Shown here in pieces: positions 35,595 through 44,152 of a stretch of DNA of 52,180 nt. Origin of the DNA: Pseudanabaena sp. M085S1SP2A07QC (GTDB lineage Bacteria; Cyanobacteriota; Cyanobacteriia; Pseudanabaenales; Pseudanabaenaceae); the NCBI GenBank assembly GCA_020404895.1, contig JADBWK010000059.1:1-52180 (forward strand). Reading direction: 5' to 3'. The notes under the pieces were generated by a model, which had not been told where the DNA came from, did not search any database, and saw only the letters and a program-made list of their open reading frames with translations. Position numbers and translations under genes: made by a program. Every line of letters begins with the position of its first letter. Positions within the stretch are counted from its first letter, which is position 1.

Positions 35595-37013
35595 TCAACT
35601 ATGTTCAACAAAAAACTTCTCAAATAGATTCCCTACTAGCATCTTGCGATAGTCAGCACTTCCGCGCAGATCGCTAAGAGGTGTAAATACTTCACGCAAA
35701 GCAGGCTTCACCGATCTCACAGTTTCCATTGTCCAAGGCTGACCGACTAGCATCAATTCGACTGCGATCGCTCGAATCGGAGTTGCTGCGACCCCACCAT
35801 AGGCAAGACGGGCATGGAGAATTTTTTGGTCAGCATCTAGATCGATGACAAAAGCTGCTGCCACGATACTGATATCGTCAGTGCCGCGTTTGCCAATTTT
35901 ATAGGACTGACTAAGGCGCTTTGTTGCGCCAGAGGCGATCGCTTTGGGAATTGTCACGGAATGGATAATTTCGCCTTGCTTCAGTTCTGTTTGCCGATAG
36001 CCTTTAAAGAAATCAGCTAATGGCAAACTGCGATCGCCTTCGGTACTAACTAACTTCAAGGTCGCATCAAGGGCTAACAACACAGGTGGCAAATCGCCAA
36101 TGGGAGAAGCCGTGCCAATATTGCCGCCTAAGGTCGCCCGATTGCGGATCTGCCTTGCCGCAAACCAATGCAACATCTCATCAAGGCTAGGGAAAATACC
36201 ATGCAGCAAATCTTCAATATGACTAAGGGGAACTGCCGCACCAATCTCCACATAGTCATCGGTTTGGAGAATCTGCTTTAGATCTGCAATTGCTTCCAAG
36301 GAAATAAGAACTGGATAAGTCCGCCGATGCCAACTCATTTCTAAGCCCAAATCCGTTGCACCAGCTACTAAGGTCGCTTCGGGATATTGCTGAAGTAGTT
36401 GCAGTGCTTCTGACAGCTCTGTGGGGCGATAAAATTGCTGCTGCGCATTTGTATAGGCGATCGCAGCCAAATCGGAAGTTTTTTGAGCTAGCTCATTACT
36501 GAAATGGTCATCGGGAATTGTTGCCGCTAATTGCTGAGCTGCTTTGCGGATCGGTACATAGCCTGTACAACGACAAAGATTTCCCTCAATGCAGATGTCA
36601 TTGCTCAAGCTGCCATTGTAGTAAGCGGCAAACATACTCATGATGAAGCCAGGAGTGCAATAGCCACATTGCGATCCTGCCGTTTCTACCATCGCGGCTT
36701 GGACTGGGTGCAGTTGCCCATTGGCGATACCCTCGGCAGTAATCACCTCACGTCCTGCGATCGCACCGATAGGAACTAAGCAACTATTGACGGCTTGATA
36801 TTGCGGCTGACCATGACTATCTTTACCAATGATAGTGACCGTGCAAGCACCGCAGTCGCCATCGCCACAGCCTTCTTTGGTTCCCACATAGCCATTTTGA
36901 CGTAAATAGTGCAGCAGAGTGGTTGTGGGTGAAATATCTTTAACACGAGAAGTTGCACCGTTAAGGGTGAATGTAAAATTTTCTACGGAAATAGGGTTTA
37001 CCTGTTGAGTCAC
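35595..37013 (-). CDS. xdhA: Xanthine dehydrogenase, [2Fe-2S] and FAD subunit
   Basis: A 472-residue subunit moving electrons from the molybdenum site to NAD. The ferredoxin-like domain has GCGDGDCGACTV and a later Cys (NSCLVP), the helical domain has QCGYCTPGFIMSM and CRCTGYVPI, and together they bind two [2Fe-2S] clusters. From about 200 the FAD domain begins (QQYPEATLVAGATDLG, then IRNRATLGGNIGTASPIGDL). It is first in the xdhA-xdhB-xdhC operon. In front of it is a hairpin at 37108-37156 and the divergent ispF. Confidence 0.94.
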   Translation of the reverse strand: MTQQVNPISVENFTFTLNGATSRVKDISPTTTLLHYLRQNGYVGTKEGCGDGDCGACTVTIIGKDSHGQPQYQAVNSCLVPIGAIAGREVITAEGIANGQLHPVQAAMVETAGSQCGYCTPGFIMSMFAAYYNGSLSNDICIEGNLCRCTGYVPIRKAAQQLAATIPDDHFSNELAQKTSDLAAIAYTNAQQQFYRPTELSEALQLLQQYPEATLVAGATDLGLEMSWHRRTYPVLISLEAIADLKQILQTDDYVEIGAAVPLSHIEDLLHGIFPSLDEMLHWFAARQIRNRATLGGNIGTASPIGDLPPVLLALDATLKLVSTEGDRSLPLADFFKGYRQTELKQGEIIHSVTIPKAIASGATKRLSQSYKIGKRGTDDISIVAAAFVIDLDADQKILHARLAYGGVAATPIRAIAVELMLVGQPWTMETVRSVKPALREVFTPLSDLRGSADYRKMLVGNLFEKFFVEHS

Positions 37014-37107
37014 GGAAATCTCTCGGCTGGAGTAACAAATTGACAGGCTGATATAAATTAATTAATTAACGAATAGACTTTGCTTAAAGTGCGCCAAGAT
37101 ACAAAAA

Positions 37108-37156
37108 AGGAATAATTAATGTTGCGCGGCTTCGCCGCGCAACATTAATTATTCCT
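37108..37156. repeat. Perfect 23-bp hairpin, TTC loop
   Basis: AGGAATAATTAATGTTGCGC/GGC arms around TTC, exact. It lies between the divergent xdhA and ispF genes, so here it is at 5' ends, not at a 3' end. Confidence 0.88.
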
Positions 37157-37225
37157 CTGAAGACAAAACTAACACCGCATGAAATTGGGTTTATATTATG
37201 AATAGTTAAACTCAGCTACTCATCT

Positions 37226-37705
37226 ATGAATATCCGCATTGGCAATGGTTATGACCTGCACCGACTCGTTAGCGATCGCAAGCTGATCCTCGGTGGTGTC
37301 GAAATTCCTTACGAAAAAGGACTGCTAGGACATAGCGATGCCGATGTGCTGACCCATGCGATCATGGATGCCATGCTGGGAGCGCTTGCCCTTGGCGATA
37401 TTGGACATTATTTCCCACCCACAGACCCCAAATGGGCGGGAGCCGATAGCATTATGCTATTGCAGCAAGTACAGGAACTTATCGGGGCACAGGGTTGGCG
37501 CGTAAATAATCTTGACTCCATGGTGATTGCCGAAGCACCGAAGCTCAAGCCACATATCAAAGCAATGCGCGATCGCCTAGCCCAAGCAATGAATTTGCCG
37601 ATTGATTGTGTCAGCGTCAAGGCAACCACAAATGAGGGTATGGATGCGATCGGACAAAAAGAAGCGATCGCCGTTCATGCAGTAGTTTTATTAGTAAAAA
37701 GCTAA
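37226..37705 (+). CDS. ispF: 2-C-methyl-D-erythritol 2,4-cyclodiphosphate synthase
   Basis: Cytosolic trimeric enzyme of the MEP isoprenoid pathway. The 159 residues have the metal motif GNGYDLHRL (DxH), [20 protein letters not shown] with the second metal histidine region, [14 protein letters not shown] and the C-terminal [20 protein letters not shown]. It starts [10 protein letters not shown]. The pathway supplies carotenoids, chlorophyll tails and quinones. A terminator-like hairpin follows (37715-37738). Confidence 0.96.
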   Translation: MNIRIGNGYDLHRLVSDRKLILGGVEIPYEKGLLGHSDADVLTHAIMDAMLGALALGDIGHYFPPTDPKWAGADSIMLLQQVQELIGAQGWRVNNLDSMVIAEAPKLKPHIKAMRDRLAQAMNLPIDCVSVKATTNEGMDAIGQKEAIAVHAVVLLVKS

Positions 37706-37714
37706 AAGCTAAAA

Positions 37715-37738
37715 ACCAAGAGCTTATTGGCTCTTGTT
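37715..37738 (+). terminator. Possible terminator after ispF
   Basis: AAGAGC/GCTCTT stem with weaker outer pairs (AAC/GTT) and a TTATTG loop, 10 nt after the ispF stop. There is only a short T-run, so termination may be partial. Confidence 0.5.
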
Positions 37739-37783
37739 AATCATGTTTATTTTAAAATTTATCTTTTAAGGAAAAGAGCGATC

Positions 37784-39580
37784 GTGAAAAGAAGTATGCA
37801 GAAACGAACTAAGGTTAAACAGTGGAAAGCAGTTGTATTACTGTTGCTTATTGGCATGTGTTCGCTGCTACTTTGGGGTTGTGCGATCGAGCCAGAAACT
37901 ATAAAAAATCGCTTAGTCGTGCCCCTTGATGGCGACATCAAAACCTTTAATCCAGTCTTAATTCAGGAAGCTTATAGCGGCATTGCGATCGGCTATACAC
38001 TTACTGGGATGCTTACTGAGAATCCACTTACCAAAGAGGTTGAACCTGAATTAGCCGAGAAATGGGAATTTCAACAGGAAGGTAAACAACTGATTTTCAC
38101 GATGCGCCCTGATTTGAAATGGTCAGATGGTCAACCTCTCACCGTTGATGATGTTTTATTTACCTATCAAAATGTGATCTTCAATGAGAAAATTCCCACG
38201 GGCACTCGTGATGTCTTGCGAGTTGGACAATCACAAACTCTTCCCAAAGTTGAGAAGCTCGACGCTCGCCGTATTTCCTTCTTCCTTAGCGAACCCTTTG
38301 CACCAGCTTTACGCACCATCGGTGGGATTAGTATTTTACCTAAACATGTTTTTGAACCCACTCTCAAGGAAGATCCGAAAGTTCCTAATCAAAAATTAAA
38401 GTTTTTAGAAACATGGACTCTTACAACACCTGTCAATCAACTAGTTGGCAATGGACCCTATGTAATCCAAGAATATCGACCTTCGGAACGCATCATCTAT
38501 AAGCCTAATCCCTACTATTGGAAAAATGGATTGCCCTATATCAAACAATTTGTCATGCAGATTGTGGAATCTCCAGATACTGCGCTGCTTCGCTTTAGAT
38601 CCCAAGACCTTGACATGTATCGCTTACGCGGTGAAGACTATCAACTACTAAAGCGTTTTGAACAGCGCGATCGCTACAAAATCTATAATGCTGGTCCCGC
38701 CACAGGTCAGGCTTTCATTATGTTCAACCTCAATAAGGGCAAAAATCCTAAAACTAATGAACCCTTTGTTGATCCGAAAAAATCAAAATGGTTTAACGAT
38801 GTTATCTTCCGTCGCGCTGTCGCTTATGCAATCAATCGTGAAGCAATAATTACCAATCTGTCGCGAGGCTTAGCCCAAACCCAAAATTCACCAGTTTCTA
38901 TCCCTAGCCCCTATTTCTTCCCTCCCGAAAAAGGACTTAAAGTTTATGATTATCAGCCTGAAAAGTCTAAAGAGATCCTTTTGCAAGCAGGATATAAATA
39001 TAATTCTGAACAACAACTTCTCGATGCTCAAGGTAATTTGGTGCGCTTTACTTTGCTGGCTCCTGCGGGTGGTAGGGTTGCGATGGGAGCACAAATTAAA
39101 AGCGATTTAGAAAAAATTGGCATGAAGATTGACTTCACTCCCGTTGATTTTCGGATTATCTCCGACAAGCTCGACAACTCCAAGCAATGGGATGCGACGA
39201 TTCTTGGCTTTACTGGAGGCGCTGAACCGAATAGCGCGATTAATCTTTGGGCAACGGATGGTGATTCCCATATGTTTAATAAGGGACCAGTTGGGGATGA
39301 GCAACCTTTCCCAGGGCGTGAAGTTGCTGATTGGGAAAAGAAAATTCACTCTTTAATGATCCAAGGTGCACAGGAACTAGATGAAACTAAGCGCAAGGCT
39401 ATCTATGCCGAATATCAACAATTAGTTCAGGAGCAATTACCATTAATCCATTTAACGATGCCTCTGTATTTGGTTGCTGTACGCGATCGCGTTGAGAATG
39501 CCCAACCATCGGCATTAGCTGGGAGCACTGGCGTGACGGGAGCATTGTGGAATCTAGAACAATTGAAATTGAAGTCATAG
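37784..39580 (+). CDS. Family 5 ABC transporter solute-binding lipoprotein
   Basis: Peptide/nickel-type extracellular solute-binding protein, 598 residues from the GTG at 37784, which has AAGGA at a good distance; ATG at 37796 is an alternative. The signal VVLLLLIGMCSLLLWGC ends in a lipobox. The mature part has RLVVPLDGDIKTFNP, ELAEKWEFQQEGKQLIFTMR, PDLKWSDGQPLTVDDVLFTY (the family's signature) and NRKAIY-like end blocks. ATP-binding and permease genes are not nearby, so it may be an orphan serving a transporter elsewhere. The ligand is probably oligopeptides, but this is not shown. Confidence 0.88.
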   Translation: MKRSMQKRTKVKQWKAVVLLLLIGMCSLLLWGCAIEPETIKNRLVVPLDGDIKTFNPVLIQEAYSGIAIGYTLTGMLTENPLTKEVEPELAEKWEFQQEGKQLIFTMRPDLKWSDGQPLTVDDVLFTYQNVIFNEKIPTGTRDVLRVGQSQTLPKVEKLDARRISFFLSEPFAPALRTIGGISILPKHVFEPTLKEDPKVPNQKLKFLETWTLTTPVNQLVGNGPYVIQEYRPSERIIYKPNPYYWKNGLPYIKQFVMQIVESPDTALLRFRSQDLDMYRLRGEDYQLLKRFEQRDRYKIYNAGPATGQAFIMFNLNKGKNPKTNEPFVDPKKSKWFNDVIFRRAVAYAINREAIITNLSRGLAQTQNSPVSIPSPYFFPPEKGLKVYDYQPEKSKEILLQAGYKYNSEQQLLDAQGNLVRFTLLAPAGGRVAMGAQIKSDLEKIGMKIDFTPVDFRIISDKLDNSKQWDATILGFTGGAEPNSAINLWATDGDSHMFNKGPVGDEQPFPGREVADWEKKIHSLMIQGAQELDETKRKAIYAEYQQLVQEQLPLIHLTMPLYLVAVRDRVENAQPSALAGSTGVTGALWNLEQLKLKS

Positions 39581-39613
39581 AAAAATAACAGTGCTTTGCG
39601 CTCCAACCCGAAA

Positions 39614-39664
39614 CAACAAAAAATTTAGAAGTGTTGCTTTGCAACACTTCTAAATTTTTTGTTG
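39614..39664. repeat. Perfect 24-bp hairpin, TTT loop
   Basis: CAACAAAAAATTTAGAAGTG/TTGC arms around TTT, 33 nt after the lipoprotein stop. Remains of AACC...GGTTT outer arms flank it. Confidence 0.87.
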
Positions 39665-39692
39665 TGGTTTGATTGATTGAAAATTGTTATAG

Positions 39693-40016
39693 GATTTTTG
39701 CAGCATCGTTGCTTGGCTGGCTGTATTCCCTTTAATCACGATGATTTCTGCGGTTTTTCAACGGTTTTTGGGGATGTTGCCTTTAGTGTTGCGGGTGGCA
39801 GTCGTGACCGAGATCGCAGTGCCAACGATGACCTATCTGCTGATGCCCCAGATGACAAGGTTGTTTTCTTGGTGGCTATATCCTTCTACGGAAATGACCT
39901 TACCAACCAAGAATGATATTCCTGCGATCGCTGAAAATTCTCAAGCGATTCCACTACCTAATTTACAATCCCCAAACGAGGAAAAGCAGCAGATTGCTAT
40001 TTCCCTAAATCCCTAA
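39693..40016 (+). pseudogene. C-terminal fragment of a membrane protein
   Basis: From just after an in-frame TAG the plus strand reads IVAWLAVFPLITMISAVFQR, LPLVLRVAVVTEIAVPTMTY and MPQMTRLFSWWLYP, two hydrophobic segments and a polar tail. This is the pattern I recall from the C-terminal membrane part of antibiotic-biosynthesis-monooxygenase-domain proteins in cyanobacteria. The N-terminal domain is missing: upstream are a stop and a hairpin. An ATG at 39741 could still start a 91-residue peptide, but I take it as a relic. Confidence 0.6.
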
Positions 40017-40038
40017 TATGGCTATCGCCAGACATATA

Positions 40039-40095
40039 TAAAACCAAAAAGAGGAATTGCGGCGCTTCGCGCCGCAATTCCTCTTTTTGGTTTTA
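40039..40095. repeat. Perfect 27-bp hairpin, TTC loop
   Basis: TAAAACCAAAAAGAGGAATT/GCGGCGC arms around TTC. The right outer end, read on the minus strand, is the TAA stop of the channel gene. Its stem base is A-rich on one side and T-rich on the other. Confidence 0.9.
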
Positions 40096-42474
40096 CAAAG
40101 GATAGATTTTAATTGGGAGTAGTCGCATCAGTTCTTGTCCTAAGCGATAGGCTTGAGTGTCATACATTGGCAGCTCGATCGCAGCAGGGAGACTTTGCAT
40201 AAAGCGACGAGCCAGCTCTAGATCGCAACCTGAAATATTTTTTAGCTTATTTCCAGCATCAAGCAACACACTAGAATTGAGAGGAGGCTTGGCTCGTAAC
40301 TGCCAACGTTTTGGCAAATGGAGATTGCCTAACTCGATGCGCCTTAGTCCTGAGATAGAAGCTAATAGCGTCAAGCGATCGCCTACTTTCATCACCTCAT
40401 CATCGGAAGGCATATAAAACTCACGATGTCCATCGGCTTTAGAGGCGCTCGTCTTGAGATAAACTGGCACAACAGTATAGCCATAGGCGATTTGCGAAAG
40501 ATTTTTGCCGATCAAGGTGTCATTCTCCACAATGGTATATTCAGCAACTAAGACAGTGCGCTGATTGAGCCGAAACAGACTCAACATATTCTCGCCAAAA
40601 GCTGCTCCTGCAAAAGCTTCAGCAGAAAGAGCATAGGCGCAAAAAGATTGCGAACTTGGCAAAAGTTCGGCTAAGTTTTCGCTGAAGTAGCGATCGTAGG
40701 TGCGAATTGCGAGGTTCATTTGTCGATTGATTTTTTTGGCTGCATCACGAGCTAATAGAGCTGCTTCGAGATTGAGCATTTGATCGTCGGTGACGGAGAG
40801 AATACTTTTTGCTTTGGCAAGATTGGTTTTCGATAATTCTTCGATGATATTGCCAGTGAACCAAGGCACTTTATCCGCAAGATCACAGTCGTGAGGGTTC
40901 TCACTGACGATCACAAATGGAATTTGTAATTTGAATAGAAGATCGGCAATTCTCTGTCCTAGTCTCCCAAACCCGATCAGGACAATATGATCGCGGGTCG
41001 GCAAAGGTAGCGATCGCTTAAAAAATTCAAACTTGGCACTGAGTATGCTATCGGCTATCAATCCGACTACACCCAAAACGAAGAGTAAGCTGATCAAAGT
41101 AATCGACAAGCAAAATATCACCACCCACAGAGGTACTTGGTCTTCGCCAAGTCCACCAAAGACATCTCCAAATCCGCCTAGCAACAAAATCATGCTTGCA
41201 GAAATCGCCTTTTGCCATGAAATATTCGGCACATTCAAGAATAAAACTATGGAGCTAATGCCCCAAAGTACAATTGCGGTAATAATTCCCCATAGAATTA
41301 GGCGGCGCGATCGCACTGCTTGAAACCAAGCGACAAGCTGATGCCATTTAGTCTTCCAAAATACGGAACCTGTAATTTTTTGGATTAGCTGATTGATTTT
41401 CTGAAAAGAGGAAGAACCCTTATGTAAAGAATGCTCCGTTAGCTCTGAATATTGGCGGCTCGTCGTGGAGAAATCATTTTCAACAAATTCAATGAAGGCT
41501 ATTTTATCGCCAACTTGGACAATGGTATCAGGTTCCCATTGAAAGAATAGACGCTCGGAATTAGGATCGGCAATACTCAAAAGCCGAGCATTTTTTTTGT
41601 GTAACAGATATGCAGGAGTTCTCAAAAAACGATAGTCATCTGACTCTATAGAGCGTTCTACTACCCGTAATTTGCGATCGCCTAATTGAAATAGTCCTAA
41701 TGTGCCTTCGCCTAAGCCTGCTACTGCAAAGGCTGCGGCAGGTAAATCTACAGGATCGAGGGCGACAAAATTTCCTAGCTGATCTTTTAGTAATTGATTG
41801 AGATTTTGACGAGAGGAGCGCACGACAATATGCACATTGGGGTTAAGGCGGCGGGCGGCGATCGCTGTTTCAATATTTACATTCTCGTTGCTAGTAACTA
41901 GCAAAATTCCGCGACAGCTATCGATTCCAGCCTTGAGTAATACTTCAGAGCGCCGACAATCTCCGACAATTATGGGTTGATCGAGCAATTCTGAGAAGCG
42001 ATCGAATTCCATGATCTCTGGTTGGACTCGATTGATCGCACAGATTTTTACTTCATATTCGCGATAGGTAAACTTTTTTAAGTTGAATACGGAATGCTGT
42101 CCGAGGCTGCCCAAGCCACAAACGATAAAGCGATCGCAGATGCTTTCATGATCTGAGCCTAAATTTATAGTTGTCTTTTGTTGCTCTTTCTCCGTAATTT
42201 CTTCTGATGCTTTCTCTTGCTCGAACTCAATTCTTTCGATCCATTGTGGTAATGGCTGTCCAAACCAGAATGCATAAATTCGCGCCGCCTTAAAATTTCG
42301 GTCTTCATAGTCATAGCAACATTTGGCGATCGCATCTACTAACAATTGGCGATCGCCAAAATTTGTGGACTCTAGCAGAATATGTAATTCTTTGCGCTTT
42401 TGCCTGACTGTGACATTTACTTTGATTTCTAGGTCAAGTAAGCAAGTTTTGATGAGGGGTGCAAGCGATCGCAT
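40093..42474 (-). CDS. Ion channel with RCK-pore-RCK arrangement
   Basis: A 793-residue inner-membrane protein. The N-terminal 100 residues are unassigned. A first NAD-binding RCK/TrkA-N domain starts at DRFIVCGLGSLGQHSVF (about 113), followed by an RCK_C-like part. Two membrane helices (LILWGIITAIVLWGISSIVL about 390-412, and VPLWVVIFCLSITLISLLFV about 448-475) enclose a pore loop with LLLGGFGDVFGG. A second RCK starts DHIVLIGFGRLGQRIADLL and ends with RCK_C. The filter GGFGD differs from T-V-G-Y/F-G-D, so K+ selectivity is uncertain. An N-terminal as well as a C-terminal RCK is unusual. Its stop is the edge of the repeat at 40039-40095. Confidence 0.85.
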   Translation of the reverse strand: MRSLAPLIKTCLLDLEIKVNVTVRQKRKELHILLESTNFGDRQLLVDAIAKCCYDYEDRNFKAARIYAFWFGQPLPQWIERIEFEQEKASEEITEKEQQKTTINLGSDHESICDRFIVCGLGSLGQHSVFNLKKFTYREYEVKICAINRVQPEIMEFDRFSELLDQPIIVGDCRRSEVLLKAGIDSCRGILLVTSNENVNIETAIAARRLNPNVHIVVRSSRQNLNQLLKDQLGNFVALDPVDLPAAAFAVAGLGEGTLGLFQLGDRKLRVVERSIESDDYRFLRTPAYLLHKKNARLLSIADPNSERLFFQWEPDTIVQVGDKIAFIEFVENDFSTTSRQYSELTEHSLHKGSSSFQKINQLIQKITGSVFWKTKWHQLVAWFQAVRSRRLILWGIITAIVLWGISSIVLFLNVPNISWQKAISASMILLLGGFGDVFGGLGEDQVPLWVVIFCLSITLISLLFVLGVVGLIADSILSAKFEFFKRSLPLPTRDHIVLIGFGRLGQRIADLLFKLQIPFVIVSENPHDCDLADKVPWFTGNIIEELSKTNLAKAKSILSVTDDQMLNLEAALLARDAAKKINRQMNLAIRTYDRYFSENLAELLPSSQSFCAYALSAEAFAGAAFGENMLSLFRLNQRTVLVAEYTIVENDTLIGKNLSQIAYGYTVVPVYLKTSASKADGHREFYMPSDDEVMKVGDRLTLLASISGLRRIELGNLHLPKRWQLRAKPPLNSSVLLDAGNKLKNISGCDLELARRFMQSLPAAIELPMYDTQAYRLGQELMRLLPIKIYPL

Positions 42475-42591
42475 TCTTTATTCACTTTCTCAATCTAATA
42501 ATTTCGCCAAAAGCTTAATCATAAACCATGAATATTAATAGAAGGTTATCTTAACTCGCTAGTAAGGGTTTCGGATCGTTGCTATTAGAAC

Positions 42592-42813
42592 TTATTCGTA
42601 ATGTGGATATATTCCCAAAATTTCGGGAGGGTTGATAGATTCATGTATAGGGCTAAGACAGATTGTCTTTTCAATCACTGCCCAGTCTTCTTTGGAAATC
42701 ACAACCACGTCATTTTCTGAGCCTTTAATCATGACTGGTTTATGGTTTGCGCTGACTTGATTGATTAACTTATTAAAGTTGGCTGTGGCATCTTGAAGTA
42801 GTAAGTAATCCAT
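42592..42813 (-). CDS. Phd/YefM-type antitoxin, no toxin seen
   Basis: A 73-residue protein starting MDYLLLQDATANFNKLINQV and KPVMIKGSENDVVVISKEDW, the DNA-binding fold of Phd/YefM antitoxins. The C-terminal half, which would wrap the toxin, is short (ICLSPIHESINPPEILG). No toxin frame lies between it and the channel gene, so it is an orphan antitoxin, perhaps a leftover or a regulator. A 34-bp perfect palindrome sits 14 nt upstream of the ATG, suited to autoregulation. The TTG at 42828 lies within the palindrome and is not preferred. Confidence 0.78.
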   Translation of the reverse strand: MDYLLLQDATANFNKLINQVSANHKPVMIKGSENDVVVISKEDWAVIEKTICLSPIHESINPPEILGIYPHYE

Positions 42814-42827
42814 AGTGTTCTTTTGCA

Positions 42828-42861
42828 ATAATCAATTGATTGATATCAATCAATTGATTAT
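42828..42861. promoter_or_regulatory. 34-bp perfect palindromic operator
   Basis: ATAATCAATTGATTGAT and its exact complement without a spacer, followed by another CAATTGATTGATT at about 42866-42878. The repeated CAATTGATT words suggest cooperative binding by antitoxin dimers. Confidence 0.75.
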
Positions 42862-42890
42862 ATACCAATTGATTGATTAGGCTGAGATAC

Positions 42891-43103
42891 TTATGCTGCT
42901 ATAGTTTCAAAGGAAAATCTGAGATTAGACGATTCTTGAAGGCTGTAATTAAGTTTCTCAAAACCAATTACTACACCAGATTTGTTTTTCATCAGGATCA
43001 CCTCATCACCTGTTTCTTCGCAGATATATTCTTCATTAGGTTCACCAAACCAGAATGTGAGCGTGTTTCCAAGTTTGTCGTAGTAGACTTTTACTTCTGC
43101 CAT
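42891..43103 (-). CDS. DUF2283 family protein
   Basis: A 70-residue protein with the DUF2283 pattern: VKVYYDKLGNTLTFWFGEP, then VILMKNKSGVVIGFEKLNYS. DUF2283 genes are often beside DUF4258 genes in toxin-antitoxin-like pairs; the only DUF4258-like gene here is 5 kb away across the NACHT gene. It lies 14 nt after HepT on the same strand. The function is not established. Confidence 0.8.
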   Translation of the reverse strand: MAEVKVYYDKLGNTLTFWFGEPNEEYICEETGDEVILMKNKSGVVIGFEKLNYSLQESSNLRFSFETIAA

Positions 43104-43117
43104 AAGCCTTTTTTAAT

Positions 43118-43465
43118 TTAATCTGAATTGTTTAAAAGTTTTAAGATTATTGATTTTAGTGGTTCAAGATGTTGTTGTGTGACATCCCAAACTGTCTCTA
43201 GGTCTGCATCCCAATAATGATGTATTAGAATATCGCGCATTCCTGCGATCGCTTTCCAAGGGATTTCAGGATTTTGCATCCTTGCAGATTGGGGAATTTT
43301 TTTGACTGCTTCGCCAATTAGTTCAAGGGATCTAATTACTGCATAGGTAGTTTTTTCATCCTTCTCAAATTGCTGAAAACTTGTTACGTCAACTATAAAA
43401 CGTTCTATTCTCTCAATTTCTCGGAGTATATCTTGCAAGAAATCATCAAGTGGTCGGTCGGTCAT
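43118..43465 (-). CDS. HepT-like toxin (DUF86)
   Basis: A 115-residue all-helical protein of the HEPN superfamily. The catalytic motif Rx4HxY is intact in [10 protein letters not shown] (about 82-91). [29 protein letters not shown] are family blocks. HepT toxins act as RNases or are silenced by AMP added by the partner MntA nucleotidyltransferase. Here the MNT gene lies directly upstream with a 4-bp ATGA overlap, the classical arrangement. Confidence 0.9.
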   Translation of the reverse strand: MTDRPLDDFLQDILREIERIERFIVDVTSFQQFEKDEKTTYAVIRSLELIGEAVKKIPQSARMQNPEIPWKAIAGMRDILIHHYWDADLETVWDVTQQHLEPLKSIILKLLNNSD

Positions 43466-43902
43466 AGGTAGATGACCTCTGCTAAGATTTTTTCTTTGAT
43501 TTGGGGTTTTAGTCCGTCTTTTGTGACTAAATCGACTTTCATTTGGAGGCGATCGCTTAAATAGTCTTGCAGTTCAATTAAGCCAAATAAGCTTGGTTTC
43601 TGAGAATATTCCACTATGATATCTATATCACTGGCTGAGTTGTAATCGCCTCTGGCGTAGGAACCAAAGATTCCTAGTTGGCTAACGTGATATTTATCTG
43701 TTAGTTCGGGTTTTAGCTCAGTGAGTATGTTTTGGATATCAATTAGAGTTTTGAGTGGTGTGCCTATGGAATGATTAGGTACTTCCGCAGCACGATCTAG
43801 AACGCCTAAAATGAAGCTTTCAACGGTGACATTGCTTTGATTGGCGATTTCAATCAGCTTGTGTTGCAATGATTCAGGAATTTCTATAGTTAAAGGTTTC
43901 AT
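43462..43902 (-). CDS. MntA-type nucleotidyltransferase antitoxin with N-terminal RHH-like part
   Basis: A 146-residue protein from the ATG at 43902. Residues 1-45 ([20 protein letters not shown], then [20 protein letters not shown]) look like a ribbon-helix-helix segment. The nucleotidyltransferase follows with [20 protein letters not shown], holding the GSxARG and DxD catalytic residues. MNT antitoxins AMPylate HepT. Standard MntA is about 100-140 residues and usually has no RHH, so this looks like a fusion giving DNA binding to the antitoxin. The gene overlaps hepT by 4 bp. A TTG start at 43923 would overlap hicB. Confidence 0.85.
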   Translation of the reverse strand: MKPLTIEIPESLQHKLIEIANQSNVTVESFILGVLDRAAEVPNHSIGTPLKTLIDIQNILTELKPELTDKYHVSQLGIFGSYARGDYNSASDIDIIVEYSQKPSLFGLIELQDYLSDRLQMKVDLVTKDGLKPQIKEKILAEVIYL

Positions 43903-43915
43903 TATGTAGAATTCT

Positions 43916-44137
43916 CTAAGCAACGATTTGATAAATTACGGGACGATAACGTGGTTTTGGAATTGTTTTATTTTCTGCTTGGGCGGCTTCTAACCATGCA
44001 GTTTTTGCGAGAATTACTTCGTTGAGTGCTTGTTGTGGAGTTTCACCGATCGCACTCACATATTTTAAGTCAGGGATATCGGCAATATAGGCTTCATCAT
44101 CTTCGCTGTAAAAAATGTTGATGTGATAGTCTTTCAT
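43916..44137 (-). CDS. HicB-like antitoxin domain protein
   Basis: A 73-residue protein with the HicB pattern: HINIFYSEDDEAYIADIPDL and GETPQQALNEVILAKTAWLE. There is no HTH or RHH at the C-terminus and no HicA toxin gene next to it, so it is an orphan. It lies 15 nt after the NACHT gene stop and 13 nt before the MNT start, so all four are probably on one transcript. Confidence 0.85.
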   Translation of the reverse strand: MKDYHINIFYSEDDEAYIADIPDLKYVSAIGETPQQALNEVILAKTAWLEAAQAENKTIPKPRYRPVIYQIVA

Positions 44138-44152
44138 GATTCCTCTCTTATT

